DNA from: an uncultured Flavobacteriales bacterium
Lineage (GTDB): Bacteria > Bacteroidota > Bacteroidia > Flavobacteriales_D > Crocinitomicaceae
DNA: 64,000 bases
Reading direction: 5' to 3'
Assembly: GCA_903945495.1 (NCBI GenBank)
Contig: CAJAVU010000104.1
Location: 1-64,000, forward strand
In this document: positions 43,681 through 53,355 of the stretch, one piece after another
Numbering within the stretch: the stretch's first letter is position 1
How the letters are laid out: each line of letters begins with the position of its first letter
Program-made: the position numbers and the translations under genes
The notes under the pieces: model-generated
Told to the model about the DNA's origin: nothing
The model's input: the letters and a program-made list of their open reading frames with translations, nothing else
Databases searched by the model: none

Positions 43681-45186
43681 ATGAGTACAGCCTTAGTCGT
43701 TTCGATATTAGTTGCCTATTTCGCAGTGTTGATTTTGATTTCAGTTCTGACATCCAAAAACGCTGATTCTGATTCCTTTTTCTCAGGAAATAAGAAAAGT
43801 TCATGGTATTTAGTGGCCTTTGGTATGATTGGAACATCGCTTTCAGGTGTTACTTTCGTTTCTGTCCCCGGTGGCGTTGGCGCTGGAGCTTGGCATTATT
43901 ATCAATTGGTACTCGGGTTTTTTATCGGCTATTTTGTTGTTGCCTATGTTTTGTTGCCCTTGTACTATAAATATAATCTTACTTCGATTTATCGCTATTT
44001 AGAATACCGCCTAGGATTCAACGCATACAAATGGGGTGCAGGTTATTTTATCTTGTCAAGAACCTTGGGGGCAACAGTTCGCTTATATTTGGTTATCAAT
44101 GTTTTACAATTGTTTGTATTAGACGAAATCGGTTTTCCATTTTGGTTAACAACGCTTATTATTATGATCATGATTGTTGTTTATACCTTGAAAGGTGGTG
44201 TTAAAACAATCGTTTGGACAGATACACTTCAAACAATATTTATGCTTTTGGCATTGGTCGTATGTATTATCTCAATTCAACAAACATTGGGTTGGGATTG
44301 GACAACAATCTGGCATAAAATGCAAGGGAAAAACATGACAAGCCTTTGGGGAACTGATGTGATGAAAAAAGATTATTTCTTGAAACACATCATTGGTGGA
44401 GCATTCATTACCATCACTATGACCGGAATGGATCAAGAAATGATGCAGAAAAACATCAGTGTGAAAACCTTGAAAGATGCACAGAAAAATATTGTTTCGT
44501 TCAGCTTTGTATTATTGTTAGTAAATGCTTTGTTCTTGTTTTTAGGAGGATTGTTGTATTTGTATGCACAACAAAACGGCTGGGAATTTGCACCAGACGA
44601 CATGTTCCCATCAATTGTGCGCGATCATTTGCCAAAAGGTATTTTCCTCATTTTTATTATCGGTTTGATATCAGCATTGTTCCCTTCAGTTGATGGAGCG
44701 ATAACCGCATTAACATCTTCCTTTTGTATCGATATTCTTGGTTTTCAGCGAAGAACTGATTTGAATGAAAAGCAGAAAGTTCGTTTACGCAAACAAATAC
44801 ATATTGGATTTGCGGTTTTATTCACGCTATTGGTTTTCTTCTTTAAATGGAAAGATGACAAAAGTATTATTGATTTAATCTTTGTGATTGCTGGTTACAC
44901 ATACGGACCATTGTTAGGATTATTTTCCTTTGGAATTCTCACAAAACGTTCAATTTCAAGTGCGAAAATTCCAATCGTACCAATTGTTTGTATCCTAGCT
45001 CCATTAATGTGTTATGGTCTTGATTTTTATTCAAAACAACTCTTTGGTGATTACAAATTTGGAAATGAGATGTTGATTATTAATGGAACACTAACGTTTG
45101 TGATGTTGTTCCTATTTAGTAAAAAAGAAGCCGATTTAACCCAAGAAATTGCAAAGAATGGGTTTGATTTAAACGCTTCAAACTAA
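43681..45186 (+). CDS. sodium:solute symporter (SSS family)
   Basis: This 501-residue protein has about 13 membrane segments. The family features are an unwound TM1 (GMIGTSLSGVTFVSVPGG, ~50-70), an even spacing of helices, and a Ser-rich TM8 (GLISALFPSVDGAITALTSSFCIDI near 338-362) carrying sodium ligands. The substrate is unknown: it could be a sugar, sialic acid or other organic solute. It ends 20 bases before the GlmU-like gene, with no terminator seen, so an aminosugar link is possible but unproven. Confidence 0.92.
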   Translation: MSTALVVSILVAYFAVLILISVLTSKNADSDSFFSGNKKSSWYLVAFGMIGTSLSGVTFVSVPGGVGAGAWHYYQLVLGFFIGYFVVAYVLLPLYYKYNLTSIYRYLEYRLGFNAYKWGAGYFILSRTLGATVRLYLVINVLQLFVLDEIGFPFWLTTLIIMIMIVVYTLKGGVKTIVWTDTLQTIFMLLALVVCIISIQQTLGWDWTTIWHKMQGKNMTSLWGTDVMKKDYFLKHIIGGAFITITMTGMDQEMMQKNISVKTLKDAQKNIVSFSFVLLLVNALFLFLGGLLYLYAQQNGWEFAPDDMFPSIVRDHLPKGIFLIFIIGLISALFPSVDGAITALTSSFCIDILGFQRRTDLNEKQKVRLRKQIHIGFAVLFTLLVFFFKWKDDKSIIDLIFVIAGYTYGPLLGLFSFGILTKRSISSAKIPIVPIVCILAPLMCYGLDFYSKQLFGDYKFGNEMLIINGTLTFVMLFLFSKKEADLTQEIAKNGFDLNASN

Positions 45187-45206
45187 GAACGAATTAAGTT
45201 GTTGCT

Positions 45207-46343
45207 ATGAAAATACTTTTGCACGATAACGGTTTGCATTTGCGCCTGGCTCCATTAACCTTGACACGTCCAGTTGGTGATGTGCGCATGGGAATTTTAA
45301 CAAATGTTGAACGCTGGAAATTGGTTGAACCCGAAGCGGAAATCTTCTTTGAAACTGAGTCATATTTGAATGCGAAATATCCAACAGCGACGGATGCTGA
45401 TTTGGTGGTAAATGCCGCTCTGATTCCAAACGATGAGGTGATTGCTGCAATTTTAGCACTTTCAGAAAATGAGGAATTAGTTGCTGAAAATACTTGGTTT
45501 GCACGCAAAGGAACAGGTACTGTAAAAGTCACGTATACGGGAGAAATGCCCTTGGTAATTAGCGAGCGTTGGCATTTATTTCAAAAGAACGAACAAGCAT
45601 TAAAATCCGATTTTTCCTTGTTGACCGCTGGAAGATCGTCGCAACAATTGTCAAGAACCAATACAGTAATCGGTGATGCTTCTCAGATTTTCTTGGAAGA
45701 AGGAGCTGTTGTTGAAGCTGCGATTTTAAATACGACAGCTGGACCTATTTATATCGGAAAAGATGCTGAAATTATGGAGGGTTCAATTGTGCGCGGTCCA
45801 CTCGCAATGTGCGAACACAGTGCGTTGAAATTAGGTGCAAAAGTCTACGGACCAACAACCTTAGGTCCACATTGTAAAGTTGGTGGAGAAGTGAATAATG
45901 TGGTTTTTCAGGCTTATTCAAATAAAGGTCACGATGGTTTCTTAGGAAACGCCTTAATCGGAGAATGGTGTAATTTAGGTGCTGATACTAATACATCAAA
46001 TTTGAAAAACAATTACGGTTTTATTTCAACGTATTCCTACGAAAACGGAGCAGAAGTGAAAACGGATACACAATTCATGGGCGTTTGCATGGGCGATCAT
46101 TCGAAATGTGGAATCAACACGATGTTCAATACCGCAACAGTTATTGGTGTTTCATCGAATATTTTTGGATCAGGATTCCCCGCAAAATTTGTTCCTTCAT
46201 TCACATGGGGCGGAGCAGAAGAATCGGTTCCATTTAAATTGGATAAAGCGATTGAATACGCAAACAACATGATGGCGCGCAGAGGATTGCAATTAAGCGA
46301 AGCTGAAATTGGCATTTTGAAACACATCGCAAACACGAAATAA
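45207..46343 (+). CDS. GlmU-like sugar nucleotidyltransferase/acyltransferase (Bacteroidota type)
   Basis: This 378-residue protein has an N-terminal part (~1-160) that is a divergent nucleotidyltransferase-like domain opening MKILLHDNGLHLRLAPLTLTRPVGDVRMGI. The C-terminal part (~165-345) is a left-handed beta-helix of hexapeptide repeats (IYIGKDAEIMEGSIVRGPLAM). It matches the alternative bacterial GlmU group found in Bacteroidota, thought to make UDP-GlcNAc for cell wall and lipid A. Catalytic assignment remains family-based. Confidence 0.87.
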   Translation: MKILLHDNGLHLRLAPLTLTRPVGDVRMGILTNVERWKLVEPEAEIFFETESYLNAKYPTATDADLVVNAALIPNDEVIAAILALSENEELVAENTWFARKGTGTVKVTYTGEMPLVISERWHLFQKNEQALKSDFSLLTAGRSSQQLSRTNTVIGDASQIFLEEGAVVEAAILNTTAGPIYIGKDAEIMEGSIVRGPLAMCEHSALKLGAKVYGPTTLGPHCKVGGEVNNVVFQAYSNKGHDGFLGNALIGEWCNLGADTNTSNLKNNYGFISTYSYENGAEVKTDTQFMGVCMGDHSKCGINTMFNTATVIGVSSNIFGSGFPAKFVPSFTWGGAEESVPFKLDKAIEYANNMMARRGLQLSEAEIGILKHIANTK

Positions 46344-46360
46344 GACAAAATTTCAGTTTT

Positions 46361-46385
46361 TTGTCAATGGCATATCATTTGACAA
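46361..46385. promoter_or_regulatory. TTGTCAA/TTGACAA inverted repeat upstream of lon
   Basis: A 7-bp inverted repeat TTGTCAA - 11 bases - TTGACAA lies 18 bases after the GlmU-like stop and ~135 bases before lon. Similar words occur upstream of trxA. It could be an operator or a weak hairpin; no T run follows. Confidence 0.3.
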
Positions 46386-46519
46386 TTAGTCAAGGTCTTG
46401 AAAAATGAAGCTTTAAAGAAGAACGATTCTTTGAATTGATTTTTTTACTGACACTTTGACTTACAACATGAGGAGCTTTTCATCAAACAACTTCTCAGTA
46501 CATTTACGAAGACAATACT

Positions 46520-48967
46520 ATGAGTGATATTTTTGATAACAGTTTTTTTCAATTTTCAGGAAGCATGGACAATGACGCGGAATTTATTCCACTAATTACG
46601 GCAGAGGAAGAAGAGAACATGAACAAACAGGAATTTCCTGAAGATTTAGCGATTTTACCTTTGCGCAACAATGTCCTTTTTCCAGGCGTTGTGATTCCAA
46701 TTACGGTTGGCCGCGATAAATCAATTAAGTTAATTCAAGAAGCAAATAAAGGAAACAAGATTATTGGTGTTGTTTCACAAAAGAATCAGGAAGAAGAATC
46801 GCCTGAGTTTGCTGATTTACATACCATTGGAACGGTTGCTCAAATCGTTCGAATGTTGAAAATGCCAGATGGTAGTTCAACGGTTATTATCCAAGGAAAA
46901 CGTCGTTTCGAAATTGTTCAACCGACACAAACAGAACCATACATGCGTGCGAATGTCAAAATGCTGAAAGAAAAGGCGTTTGACAAAAACAGCAAGGAAA
47001 TGGAAGTCTTGTTCAAAACAATCAAGGATTTGGCACTTCAAATCATACGCGATAGTCCAAACATTCCTTCTGAAGCATCATTTGCAATCGGAAACATTGA
47101 TAGTCCAACGTTCTTGGTGAATTTCATTTCTTCTAATATGAATGCTGACGTTTCTAAAAAACAAGAAATGTTGGAAGAATTGGACATGAAGAAACGTGTG
47201 ATGATGGTCATGGAACATTTGACCTTGGAAATTCAGATGTTGGAAATGCGCAACGAAATTCAATCGAAAGTGCGTAAAGACATGGATCGCCAGCAACGCG
47301 AATACTTCTTGCATCAACAAATGCGCACGATTCAAGATGAATTGGGTGACAATCCACAAGAACAAGATGTGCGTGAATTAGCGATACGTGCAGAATCGAA
47401 AAAATGGGATGAGCGTGTTTCTAAATTGTTCTACAAGGAATTGGATAAATTGCAACGTATGAATCCGCAAGGAGCTGAATACACGGTGCAAATGAATTAT
47501 TTGGACTTGTTGTTGGATTTGCCTTGGGGAGAATATTCAACCGACGATTTGGATTTGAAACGTGCTGAGAAAATCTTGGAACGCGATCATTATGGATTGG
47601 AATCAGTTAAGAAACGAATTTTAGAATATTTGGCTGTCTTGAAATTGAAAGGCAACATGAAATCGCCAATCTTGTGTTTTTATGGACCTCCTGGAGTTGG
47701 TAAAACTTCTTTAGGGAAATCCATAGCAGAAGCGTTGGGAAGAAAATACATTCGCATGTCGTTGGGCGGTTTACACGATGAATCTGAAATTCGTGGACAC
47801 CGTAAAACCTACATTGGTGCAATGCCAGGACGTGTAATTCAAAACATTAAAAAAGCGGAAATTTCCAATCCAGTATTTGTCTTAGACGAAATTGATAAAT
47901 TGGGACGAAGCAATCACGGAGATCCATCTTCAGCTTTATTAGAAGTGTTAGATCCTGAGCAAAACAATGCTTTTTACGATAATTACGTCGAAACAGAATT
48001 TGATTTGTCGCGTGTGATGTTCATTGCAACAGCGAACAACTTGTCCACTGTTCAAGGTCCTTTGCGTGATCGTATGGAAATCATTGAAGTGAATGGCTAC
48101 ACAATTGAAGAGAAAATTGAAATTGCGAAGCGTCACTTATTGCCAAAACAAATCGAAGAACACGGTATAACGAAGAAAGACATTTCCATCGATAAAAAAG
48201 TCTTGGAGAAATTAATCGAAGAATACACGAACGAATCAGGAGTGCGTGGGTTGGATAAAATGGTAGCGAAAATTGTTCGTAACCGTGCACGTCAAATTGC
48301 GATGGAGGAAGAGTTCACAGCGAAAATTTCGCAAGAGGATTTATTCACTGTGTTAGGAGCTGGTCGTGGCCGCACAAAATATGAGAACAATGAAGTCGCT
48401 GGTGTTGTAACAGGTTTAGCTTGGACAAGTGTTGGCGGTGATATTTTATTCATTGAATCGTCAATTACAAAAGGAAAAGGTAAATTGACTTTGACTGGAA
48501 ATTTAGGTGATGTAATGAAAGAATCAGCAATCATTGCCTTAGAATTTTTGAAAGCACACAGCAGTTGGTTGAATTTGAACCAAGAAGCATTCGATAATCA
48601 CAACGTACATATTCACGTACCTGAAGGAGCTACACCAAAAGATGGCCCAAGCGCTGGTATTACAATGTTAACGTCTTTAGCGTCATTGTTTACACAGCGT
48701 CGCGTGAAGAAAAACTTGGCAATGACAGGTGAAATTACCTTGCGTGGTGATGTTCTTCCAGTTGGCGGAATCAAGGAGAAAATTCTTGCAGCCAAACGCG
48801 CTGGAATCAAGGAAATTATTTTGTGTGATAAAAACCGAAAAGACATTGACGAAATCAAACAAGATTATATGAAAGGTTTGACTTTCCATTTTGTGAGTCA
48901 TATGCACGAAGTATTGGATCTTGCTTTGACAAATGAAAAGGTAAAAAATGCAGTTGAGGTGAAGTAA
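46520..48967 (+). CDS. lon: Lon ATP-dependent protease
   Basis: This 815-residue cytoplasmic AAA+ protease handles misfolded and regulatory proteins. The N-terminal substrate domain (LAILPLRNNVLFPGVVIPITVGRDKS) is preceded by an extra ~40-residue acidic stretch. P-loop GPPGVGKTS is near 391-399, Walker B VFVLDEIDKL near 455. The Ser-Lys dyad is Ser711 (DGPSAG) and Lys754 (GGIKEK), with the usual 43-residue spacing. The 176-base upstream gap holds the TTGTCAA inverted repeat; I found no exact -7 box. Confidence 0.97.
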   Translation: MSDIFDNSFFQFSGSMDNDAEFIPLITAEEEENMNKQEFPEDLAILPLRNNVLFPGVVIPITVGRDKSIKLIQEANKGNKIIGVVSQKNQEEESPEFADLHTIGTVAQIVRMLKMPDGSSTVIIQGKRRFEIVQPTQTEPYMRANVKMLKEKAFDKNSKEMEVLFKTIKDLALQIIRDSPNIPSEASFAIGNIDSPTFLVNFISSNMNADVSKKQEMLEELDMKKRVMMVMEHLTLEIQMLEMRNEIQSKVRKDMDRQQREYFLHQQMRTIQDELGDNPQEQDVRELAIRAESKKWDERVSKLFYKELDKLQRMNPQGAEYTVQMNYLDLLLDLPWGEYSTDDLDLKRAEKILERDHYGLESVKKRILEYLAVLKLKGNMKSPILCFYGPPGVGKTSLGKSIAEALGRKYIRMSLGGLHDESEIRGHRKTYIGAMPGRVIQNIKKAEISNPVFVLDEIDKLGRSNHGDPSSALLEVLDPEQNNAFYDNYVETEFDLSRVMFIATANNLSTVQGPLRDRMEIIEVNGYTIEEKIEIAKRHLLPKQIEEHGITKKDISIDKKVLEKLIEEYTNESGVRGLDKMVAKIVRNRARQIAMEEEFTAKISQEDLFTVLGAGRGRTKYENNEVAGVVTGLAWTSVGGDILFIESSITKGKGKLTLTGNLGDVMKESAIIALEFLKAHSSWLNLNQEAFDNHNVHIHVPEGATPKDGPSAGITMLTSLASLFTQRRVKKNLAMTGEITLRGDVLPVGGIKEKILAAKRAGIKEIILCDKNRKDIDEIKQDYMKGLTFHFVSHMHEVLDLALTNEKVKNAVEVK

Positions 48968-48986
48968 TTTCTTTACGCGATTCTAA

Positions 48987-49057
48987 TAGATTGTACAAGT
49001 TTTAAGTAACTTTAAATGAAATAGATAATCTTTCTAGATTGTCAAACTTAAGTAGTT
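48987..49057. repeat. imperfect direct repeat before the TauE-like gene
   Basis: A ~23-25 base segment beginning TAGATTGT and ending AAGTA(A/G)(C/T)T occurs at 48987-49011 and again, with a short deletion and a few changes, at 49035-49057. The second copy runs into the TTG start codon. Confidence 0.5.
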
Positions 49058-49793
49058 GGAAACGTACGAGCTAATTTTATTCGTTTTTCTTGCACTAATT
49101 GCAGAAATCATTGGAACCATTAGTGGTTTTGGTTCTTCGGTGTTTTTCGTACCGATAGCTGCGTATTTTTTCGATTTTCATTCGGTATTGGGTATTACAG
49201 CTGTATTTCATATTTTTAGTAACATCTCTAAAATCGTACTTTTTAGGAAAGGAGTTAACTGGAAAATAGTGCTCTATCTTGGAGTTCCTGCGATAATCTT
49301 TGTGAGTCTTGGAGCACTGTTAAGCAAGTATTTGGATAATCATCTACTCGAAATCGGATTGGCTGTATTCTTAATCTTTTTTAGTTTGCTATTCTTGCTC
49401 TTTCAGAAAATTGAAATTCGTCCCACAAACTTTAATTCAGTTGTTGGAGGAACGATTTCAGGTTTCGTGGCTGGATTGTTTGGCACAGGTGGAGCAATCA
49501 GAGGAATGACCTTGGCAGCGTTTAATCTGCAAAAGGATGTATTTATTGCCACTTCAGCGTTTATCGATTTTGGTGTCGATTTAAGTCGAGGAATGGTTTA
49601 TTTCTCCAATGGGTTTATTCACTATCACGATTTAGGTTTTGTCCTTATATTAATAGTCGTGAGCGTTGTGGGAACCTATATCGGAAAATTGATACTAGAA
49701 AAAATTTCAGAAACCCTTTTCAAGAAAATCGTATTAGGAGTCATTCTAGGCATTGGAGTTGTGACCTTGATGAATCAAATTTTTGTAAAGTAA
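49056..49793 (+). CDS. TauE/SafE family sulfite/anion exporter-like permease
   Basis: This 245-residue protein has about eight membrane segments. The first TM carries the GTISGFGSS turn (~20-28) and the second half repeats it as GGTISGFVAGLFGTGGAIRG (~130-150), the duplicated signature of the TauE/SafE fold. Substrates are sulfite, sulfoacetate or similar anions in known members; none can be named here. The only in-frame start is TTG at 49056, because a stop codon precedes it directly. Confidence 0.87.
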   Translation: METYELILFVFLALIAEIIGTISGFGSSVFFVPIAAYFFDFHSVLGITAVFHIFSNISKIVLFRKGVNWKIVLYLGVPAIIFVSLGALLSKYLDNHLLEIGLAVFLIFFSLLFLLFQKIEIRPTNFNSVVGGTISGFVAGLFGTGGAIRGMTLAAFNLQKDVFIATSAFIDFGVDLSRGMVYFSNGFIHYHDLGFVLILIVVSVVGTYIGKLILEKISETLFKKIVLGVILGIGVVTLMNQIFVK

Positions 49794-49852
49794 TCTACTA
49801 ACGCAACTGAAAATTAATTTGCTGCGTCTAGAAATGTATAAAACAAACTACT

Positions 49853-51484
49853 ATGAATCAATTTAAGAAAATCACTCTGGCTTTTGCTTGTCTTGCAACA
49901 AGTTTCAGTTTTGCTCAAACCATTCAATTCACACAAGTTAATAACCTTGACATGATGATTGCCAACATTTTTGGTGTTCAATGTGATGGTGTTTCGAATG
50001 TTCAATTATTGGCTGTGCCATTGCAAGTTGGTCGTTTTGAAAACGGAGGAATCTTGGGGTTGAATAGCGGTTTAGTTTTATCTACTGGTGTCGTTTCTGG
50101 TTCGCAACAACCAAGCGGAGTTTTTAATTCAACGGGATTTGGAACGAGCGGTGATGCAGACATTGCAAATTTTGGTGCGAATGCTGGTCAGTTTCCAACC
50201 AATTATGACGCGTGTGTAGTTGAGTTTGATTTTACTCCGACTTTGTCAGATACAATTCGTTTTACATATGTTTTAGCATCAGAGGAGTATCCTGAATATG
50301 CGAATACGTCATTTACGGATCGTTTTTTATTCTTGGTTTCTGAGAATAGTGGTGCTTATGTAAACATTGCCTTTTTGCCAGGTACAACGGTTCCAGTTGA
50401 AATTAATTCAGTAAATCAAATGATTAATCCTCAGTATTACATAGATAATTTAGGAGGGCCAAATGCAGGAAGTTTTGTTTTTGATGCATACACAACGCCA
50501 TTTGAAGCAAAATTCTACGCGCAAACTGGTGCTTCTTATCATATTAAATTAGTAATTGCAGATGTTTCAGACAATGTATTTGATTCTGCTATTTTCTTAG
50601 ATGAACAAGAATCATTCAATGATATCAATGGTTTGTTGACTGTAAATGGTTCACCAGCTGAAGGTGTTTTAGAAGTCTTTAATTTTGTTGGAGATACGCT
50701 TCTTGCTCAACCGGTTCAAACATTAACTGTTTCAAATGGAACGTATTTAGCAGATAGTTTACAAACTGGAATGTACCATGTACGATTTACTCCGGATCCT
50801 GCATTATTTCCAGGTGTTGCTCCTTTGTATTACACGGCAGGAGATACATGGTCAACGGCTGATGCAATTGGATTACCATGTTTCTTGAACAGTGGAAATA
50901 TCAACTCAAATACTTTAAATGCATTAAGTGGTTCTGGAGTTATTGCAGGGAATGTGATTATTGATACGACTTATTTAAAATCACCAACAGTTGGATTTGA
51001 AAATGCCTTGGTGAAGTTATTCAATACGTCAAATCAAGTGGTTGCATTTACCTACACAGACGCGACAGGTAATTTCCAATTCACCTCAATTCCAAGTGGG
51101 AACTATCATATTCGCTTAGATGTTCCGTACATTCCACAATTAAATGATCATGCAATTACAGTGATTGGTAACGAAGTGGTAATTGGGGCAGATTTCTCGG
51201 TTTTACTAGATGGAATTTATGCAATTGATAATCTTACTTTAGGAATAGAGGAAGCTACACTTCAAAATGTTGTTCTTTACCCAAATCCAGCTAAAGAAAA
51301 AGTAACAATTGCGAATGGTTCAAATGCAGTTGTTTCGTATGAGCTGATTACGATTGATGGACAATTAATTCAATCTGGAATGATTGGAGTAGGAACAACA
51401 GATTTGAGTTTGGATGCTATTGCTGAAGGAATTTACTTCGTTCGCTTAGGATCAACTGATTTACGTAAATTAATTGTCAGATAA
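49853..51484 (+). CDS. choice-of-anchor L domain protein with T9SS type A sorting tail
   Basis: This 543-residue secreted protein has signal peptide ~1-21. The N-terminal choice-of-anchor L domain (~30-260) includes GLVLSTGVVSG, FVLASEEYPEYA-like YVLASEEYPEY, and DRFLFLVS. A SdrD/CarboxypepD-like beta domain (~370-430, FENALVKLFNTSNQVVAF) follows. The C-terminal ~70 residues are a type A sorting domain with VVLYPNPAKEKV and a final basic KLIVR, used for T9SS export and surface attachment. The partner or ligand is unknown. Confidence 0.9.
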   Translation: MNQFKKITLAFACLATSFSFAQTIQFTQVNNLDMMIANIFGVQCDGVSNVQLLAVPLQVGRFENGGILGLNSGLVLSTGVVSGSQQPSGVFNSTGFGTSGDADIANFGANAGQFPTNYDACVVEFDFTPTLSDTIRFTYVLASEEYPEYANTSFTDRFLFLVSENSGAYVNIAFLPGTTVPVEINSVNQMINPQYYIDNLGGPNAGSFVFDAYTTPFEAKFYAQTGASYHIKLVIADVSDNVFDSAIFLDEQESFNDINGLLTVNGSPAEGVLEVFNFVGDTLLAQPVQTLTVSNGTYLADSLQTGMYHVRFTPDPALFPGVAPLYYTAGDTWSTADAIGLPCFLNSGNINSNTLNALSGSGVIAGNVIIDTTYLKSPTVGFENALVKLFNTSNQVVAFTYTDATGNFQFTSIPSGNYHIRLDVPYIPQLNDHAITVIGNEVVIGADFSVLLDGIYAIDNLTLGIEEATLQNVVLYPNPAKEKVTIANGSNAVVSYELITIDGQLIQSGMIGVGTTDLSLDAIAEGIYFVRLGSTDLRKLIVR

Positions 51485-51537
51485 TAAGATAGTTTAAGTT
51501 TGCAGTATTATTCTGCAATTTAGTGTCTATTTAGTTT

Positions 51538-51569
51538 AAAGGAGGGGAATTAGTTCTTCTCCTTTTTTT
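51538..51569 (+). terminator. terminator of the choice-of-anchor L gene
   Basis: A 12-bp stem with two G-U pairs (AAAGGAGGGGAA / TTCTTCTCCTTT), loop TTAG, then seven T. Confidence 0.85.
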
Positions 51570-51720
51570 ATTGCTTTAAAATGAATGTGCCCCAAAATGA
51601 ATTATTTTCTATTTAAACGAGGGTCATTAAAATATTTTATAACGTTATAACGATAATTATTAAAACATTATCTATGTCATTTTGTTTAACATTTACAAAA
51701 CTTTATTAAACAAAATAAAA

Positions 51721-53274
51721 ATGAAAAAGAAATTAATTTTAAACAAGTTGAATAAGTCAACCTTATTTTTTCCAATGCTTTTAATGTCATTTGGATTACA
51801 AGCACAAACAAATGTTTTTGATGATGTAATAGCACCAAGCCCTAATCATACATATTTGGAAGCAGCGCTAATTCAAGAAGGTTTAGATGTGGCACTTCAA
51901 AACAATGCGGCTAATTTGACAGTATTTGCTCCGGATGATAATGCGTTTACTGCTTTAGCAGCAGCTTTAGGTACGAACGTGAATGGTCTATTAGCATTGC
52001 CAAACTTGACAGATATATTAACTTATCACGTTCTTGGTTCAACAGTTCAATCAACTGGAATAACAAATGGTTTAATCGTTCAGCCTTTAAGTACATCAAA
52101 TACACTTAAGTTAACATTGACTTCTTCGGGATCAGTTTTTGTCAATCAAGCACAAGTTACAACTGCGAATTTGAATACGGATAATGGAGTTGTTCATGTA
52201 GTAAATGGCGTTTTATTACCAGTTGAAACAGCTGCAGATGTTGCGATAGATAATGGGTTTACTTCATTGGTTACAGCTGTTGTGACTGCAGAGTTGCTTC
52301 CAGCAGTAACGAATCCTTTGTCGTCATTAACGGTATTTGCTCCAACAAATGCTGCATTTGACAATCTTGCAACTGCGTTGAATACAAATGTGGCAGGTTT
52401 GCTTGCACTTCCAAACTTAGCAGACATTTTAAAATACCATGTTTTAGGTACTGAGGTTCCTTCAAGTGCTGTTACGAATGGTGCAATTGTTCAACCTTTG
52501 AGCGCGACAAATACTCTTAAATTAACGCTTACTGGAACAGGTATGGTATACGTCAACCAAGCAAAAGTTACCACTGCTGATATTGCGGCAGAAAATGGTG
52601 TCGTTCACGTACTTGATGCAGTAGTTCTTCCATTCGAAACAGTAGTAGACGTTGCTATTGATAATGGATTCACTTCATTGACAGCTGCAGTTGTTAAAGC
52701 TGAATTACTTCCTGCATTAACGAATCCTTTAACTAAGCTAACTGTTTTTGCTCCAACGAATGCAGCTTTTGATAATTTAGCAACAGCTTTGGGAACGGAT
52801 TTAAATGGTGTACTAGCTCACCCACAATTAGCAGATATTTTGTTGTACCATGTGATCGGCGATGAAGTATTGTCAACAGAATTAATGAATGGTGCCGTTC
52901 CAACTTTAAACGGTCAGGATGTTACTATCAACCTAATGGGAGGAGTTATGGTTAATACGTCAAATGTAACTTTAGCTGATTTGGTAGTTTCAAATGGTGT
53001 TGTGCACGTAATTGATGCGGTTCTTGTTCCTAGTTTAGCTGACTTGACAGAAAATTCAATTAGTGAAATGACAGTTTATCCAAACCCATCAGTAGATTAC
53101 TTGATCGTTAAAAATGGTTTTATATCAGAATATAAAGTGTTAAATTCTGCTGGTATTACTGTTCAAGCTGGAAAGGTGAATGGAAACGAAATTGATGTGA
53201 CAAATTTAGAGAAAGGAAACTATTTCATTCAATTTAATGGTCAAAACCAAACAATAAAATTCTCTAAAATGTAA
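51721..53274 (+). CDS. triple fasciclin (FAS1) domain protein with T9SS sorting tail
   Basis: This 517-residue secreted adhesin-like protein has a signal peptide (~12-29) followed by three FAS1 domains of about 137 residues each. Each contains a TVFAP(T/D)(N/D)xAF box, an ILxYHV(L/I)G strand and an NGVVHVxxxVLxP end. Domains 2 and 3 are very similar. The C-terminal ~75 residues form a type A sorting domain (MTVYPNPSVDYLIV, ending IKFSKM). The ATG at 51721 gives a normal lysine-rich signal peptide; the earlier TTG does not. A role in cell adhesion or biofilm is inferred from the FAS1 family. Confidence 0.93.
   Translation: MKKKLILNKLNKSTLFFPMLLMSFGLQAQTNVFDDVIAPSPNHTYLEAALIQEGLDVALQNNAANLTVFAPDDNAFTALAAALGTNVNGLLALPNLTDILTYHVLGSTVQSTGITNGLIVQPLSTSNTLKLTLTSSGSVFVNQAQVTTANLNTDNGVVHVVNGVLLPVETAADVAIDNGFTSLVTAVVTAELLPAVTNPLSSLTVFAPTNAAFDNLATALNTNVAGLLALPNLADILKYHVLGTEVPSSAVTNGAIVQPLSATNTLKLTLTGTGMVYVNQAKVTTADIAAENGVVHVLDAVVLPFETVVDVAIDNGFTSLTAAVVKAELLPALTNPLTKLTVFAPTNAAFDNLATALGTDLNGVLAHPQLADILLYHVIGDEVLSTELMNGAVPTLNGQDVTINLMGGVMVNTSNVTLADLVVSNGVVHVIDAVLVPSLADLTENSISEMTVYPNPSVDYLIVKNGFISEYKVLNSAGITVQAGKVNGNEIDVTNLEKGNYFIQFNGQNQTIKFSKM
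52237..53030 (+). repeat. tandem FAS1-domain duplication
   Basis: The coding segments starting near 52237 and 52648 begin with the same DVAIDNGFTSL peptide, 411 bases (137 codons) apart. DNA similarity is visibly high over most of the unit, pointing to a fairly recent domain duplication. Confidence 0.7.
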
Positions 53275-53308
53275 TTCATTTTTCAAAGAATAATTTAAGT
53301 TAAACAAA

Positions 53309-53338
53309 AAAGGAGCAAAATTCAAATTTTGCTCCTTT
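53309..53338. terminator. bidirectional terminator between FAS1 and BNR genes
   Basis: A 13-bp perfect stem AAAGGAGCAAAAT / ATTTTGCTCCTTT with loop TCAA and T/A runs on both sides, serving the two convergent genes. Confidence 0.93.
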
Positions 53339-53355
53339 CTTTTTTTCTGTCAGTT

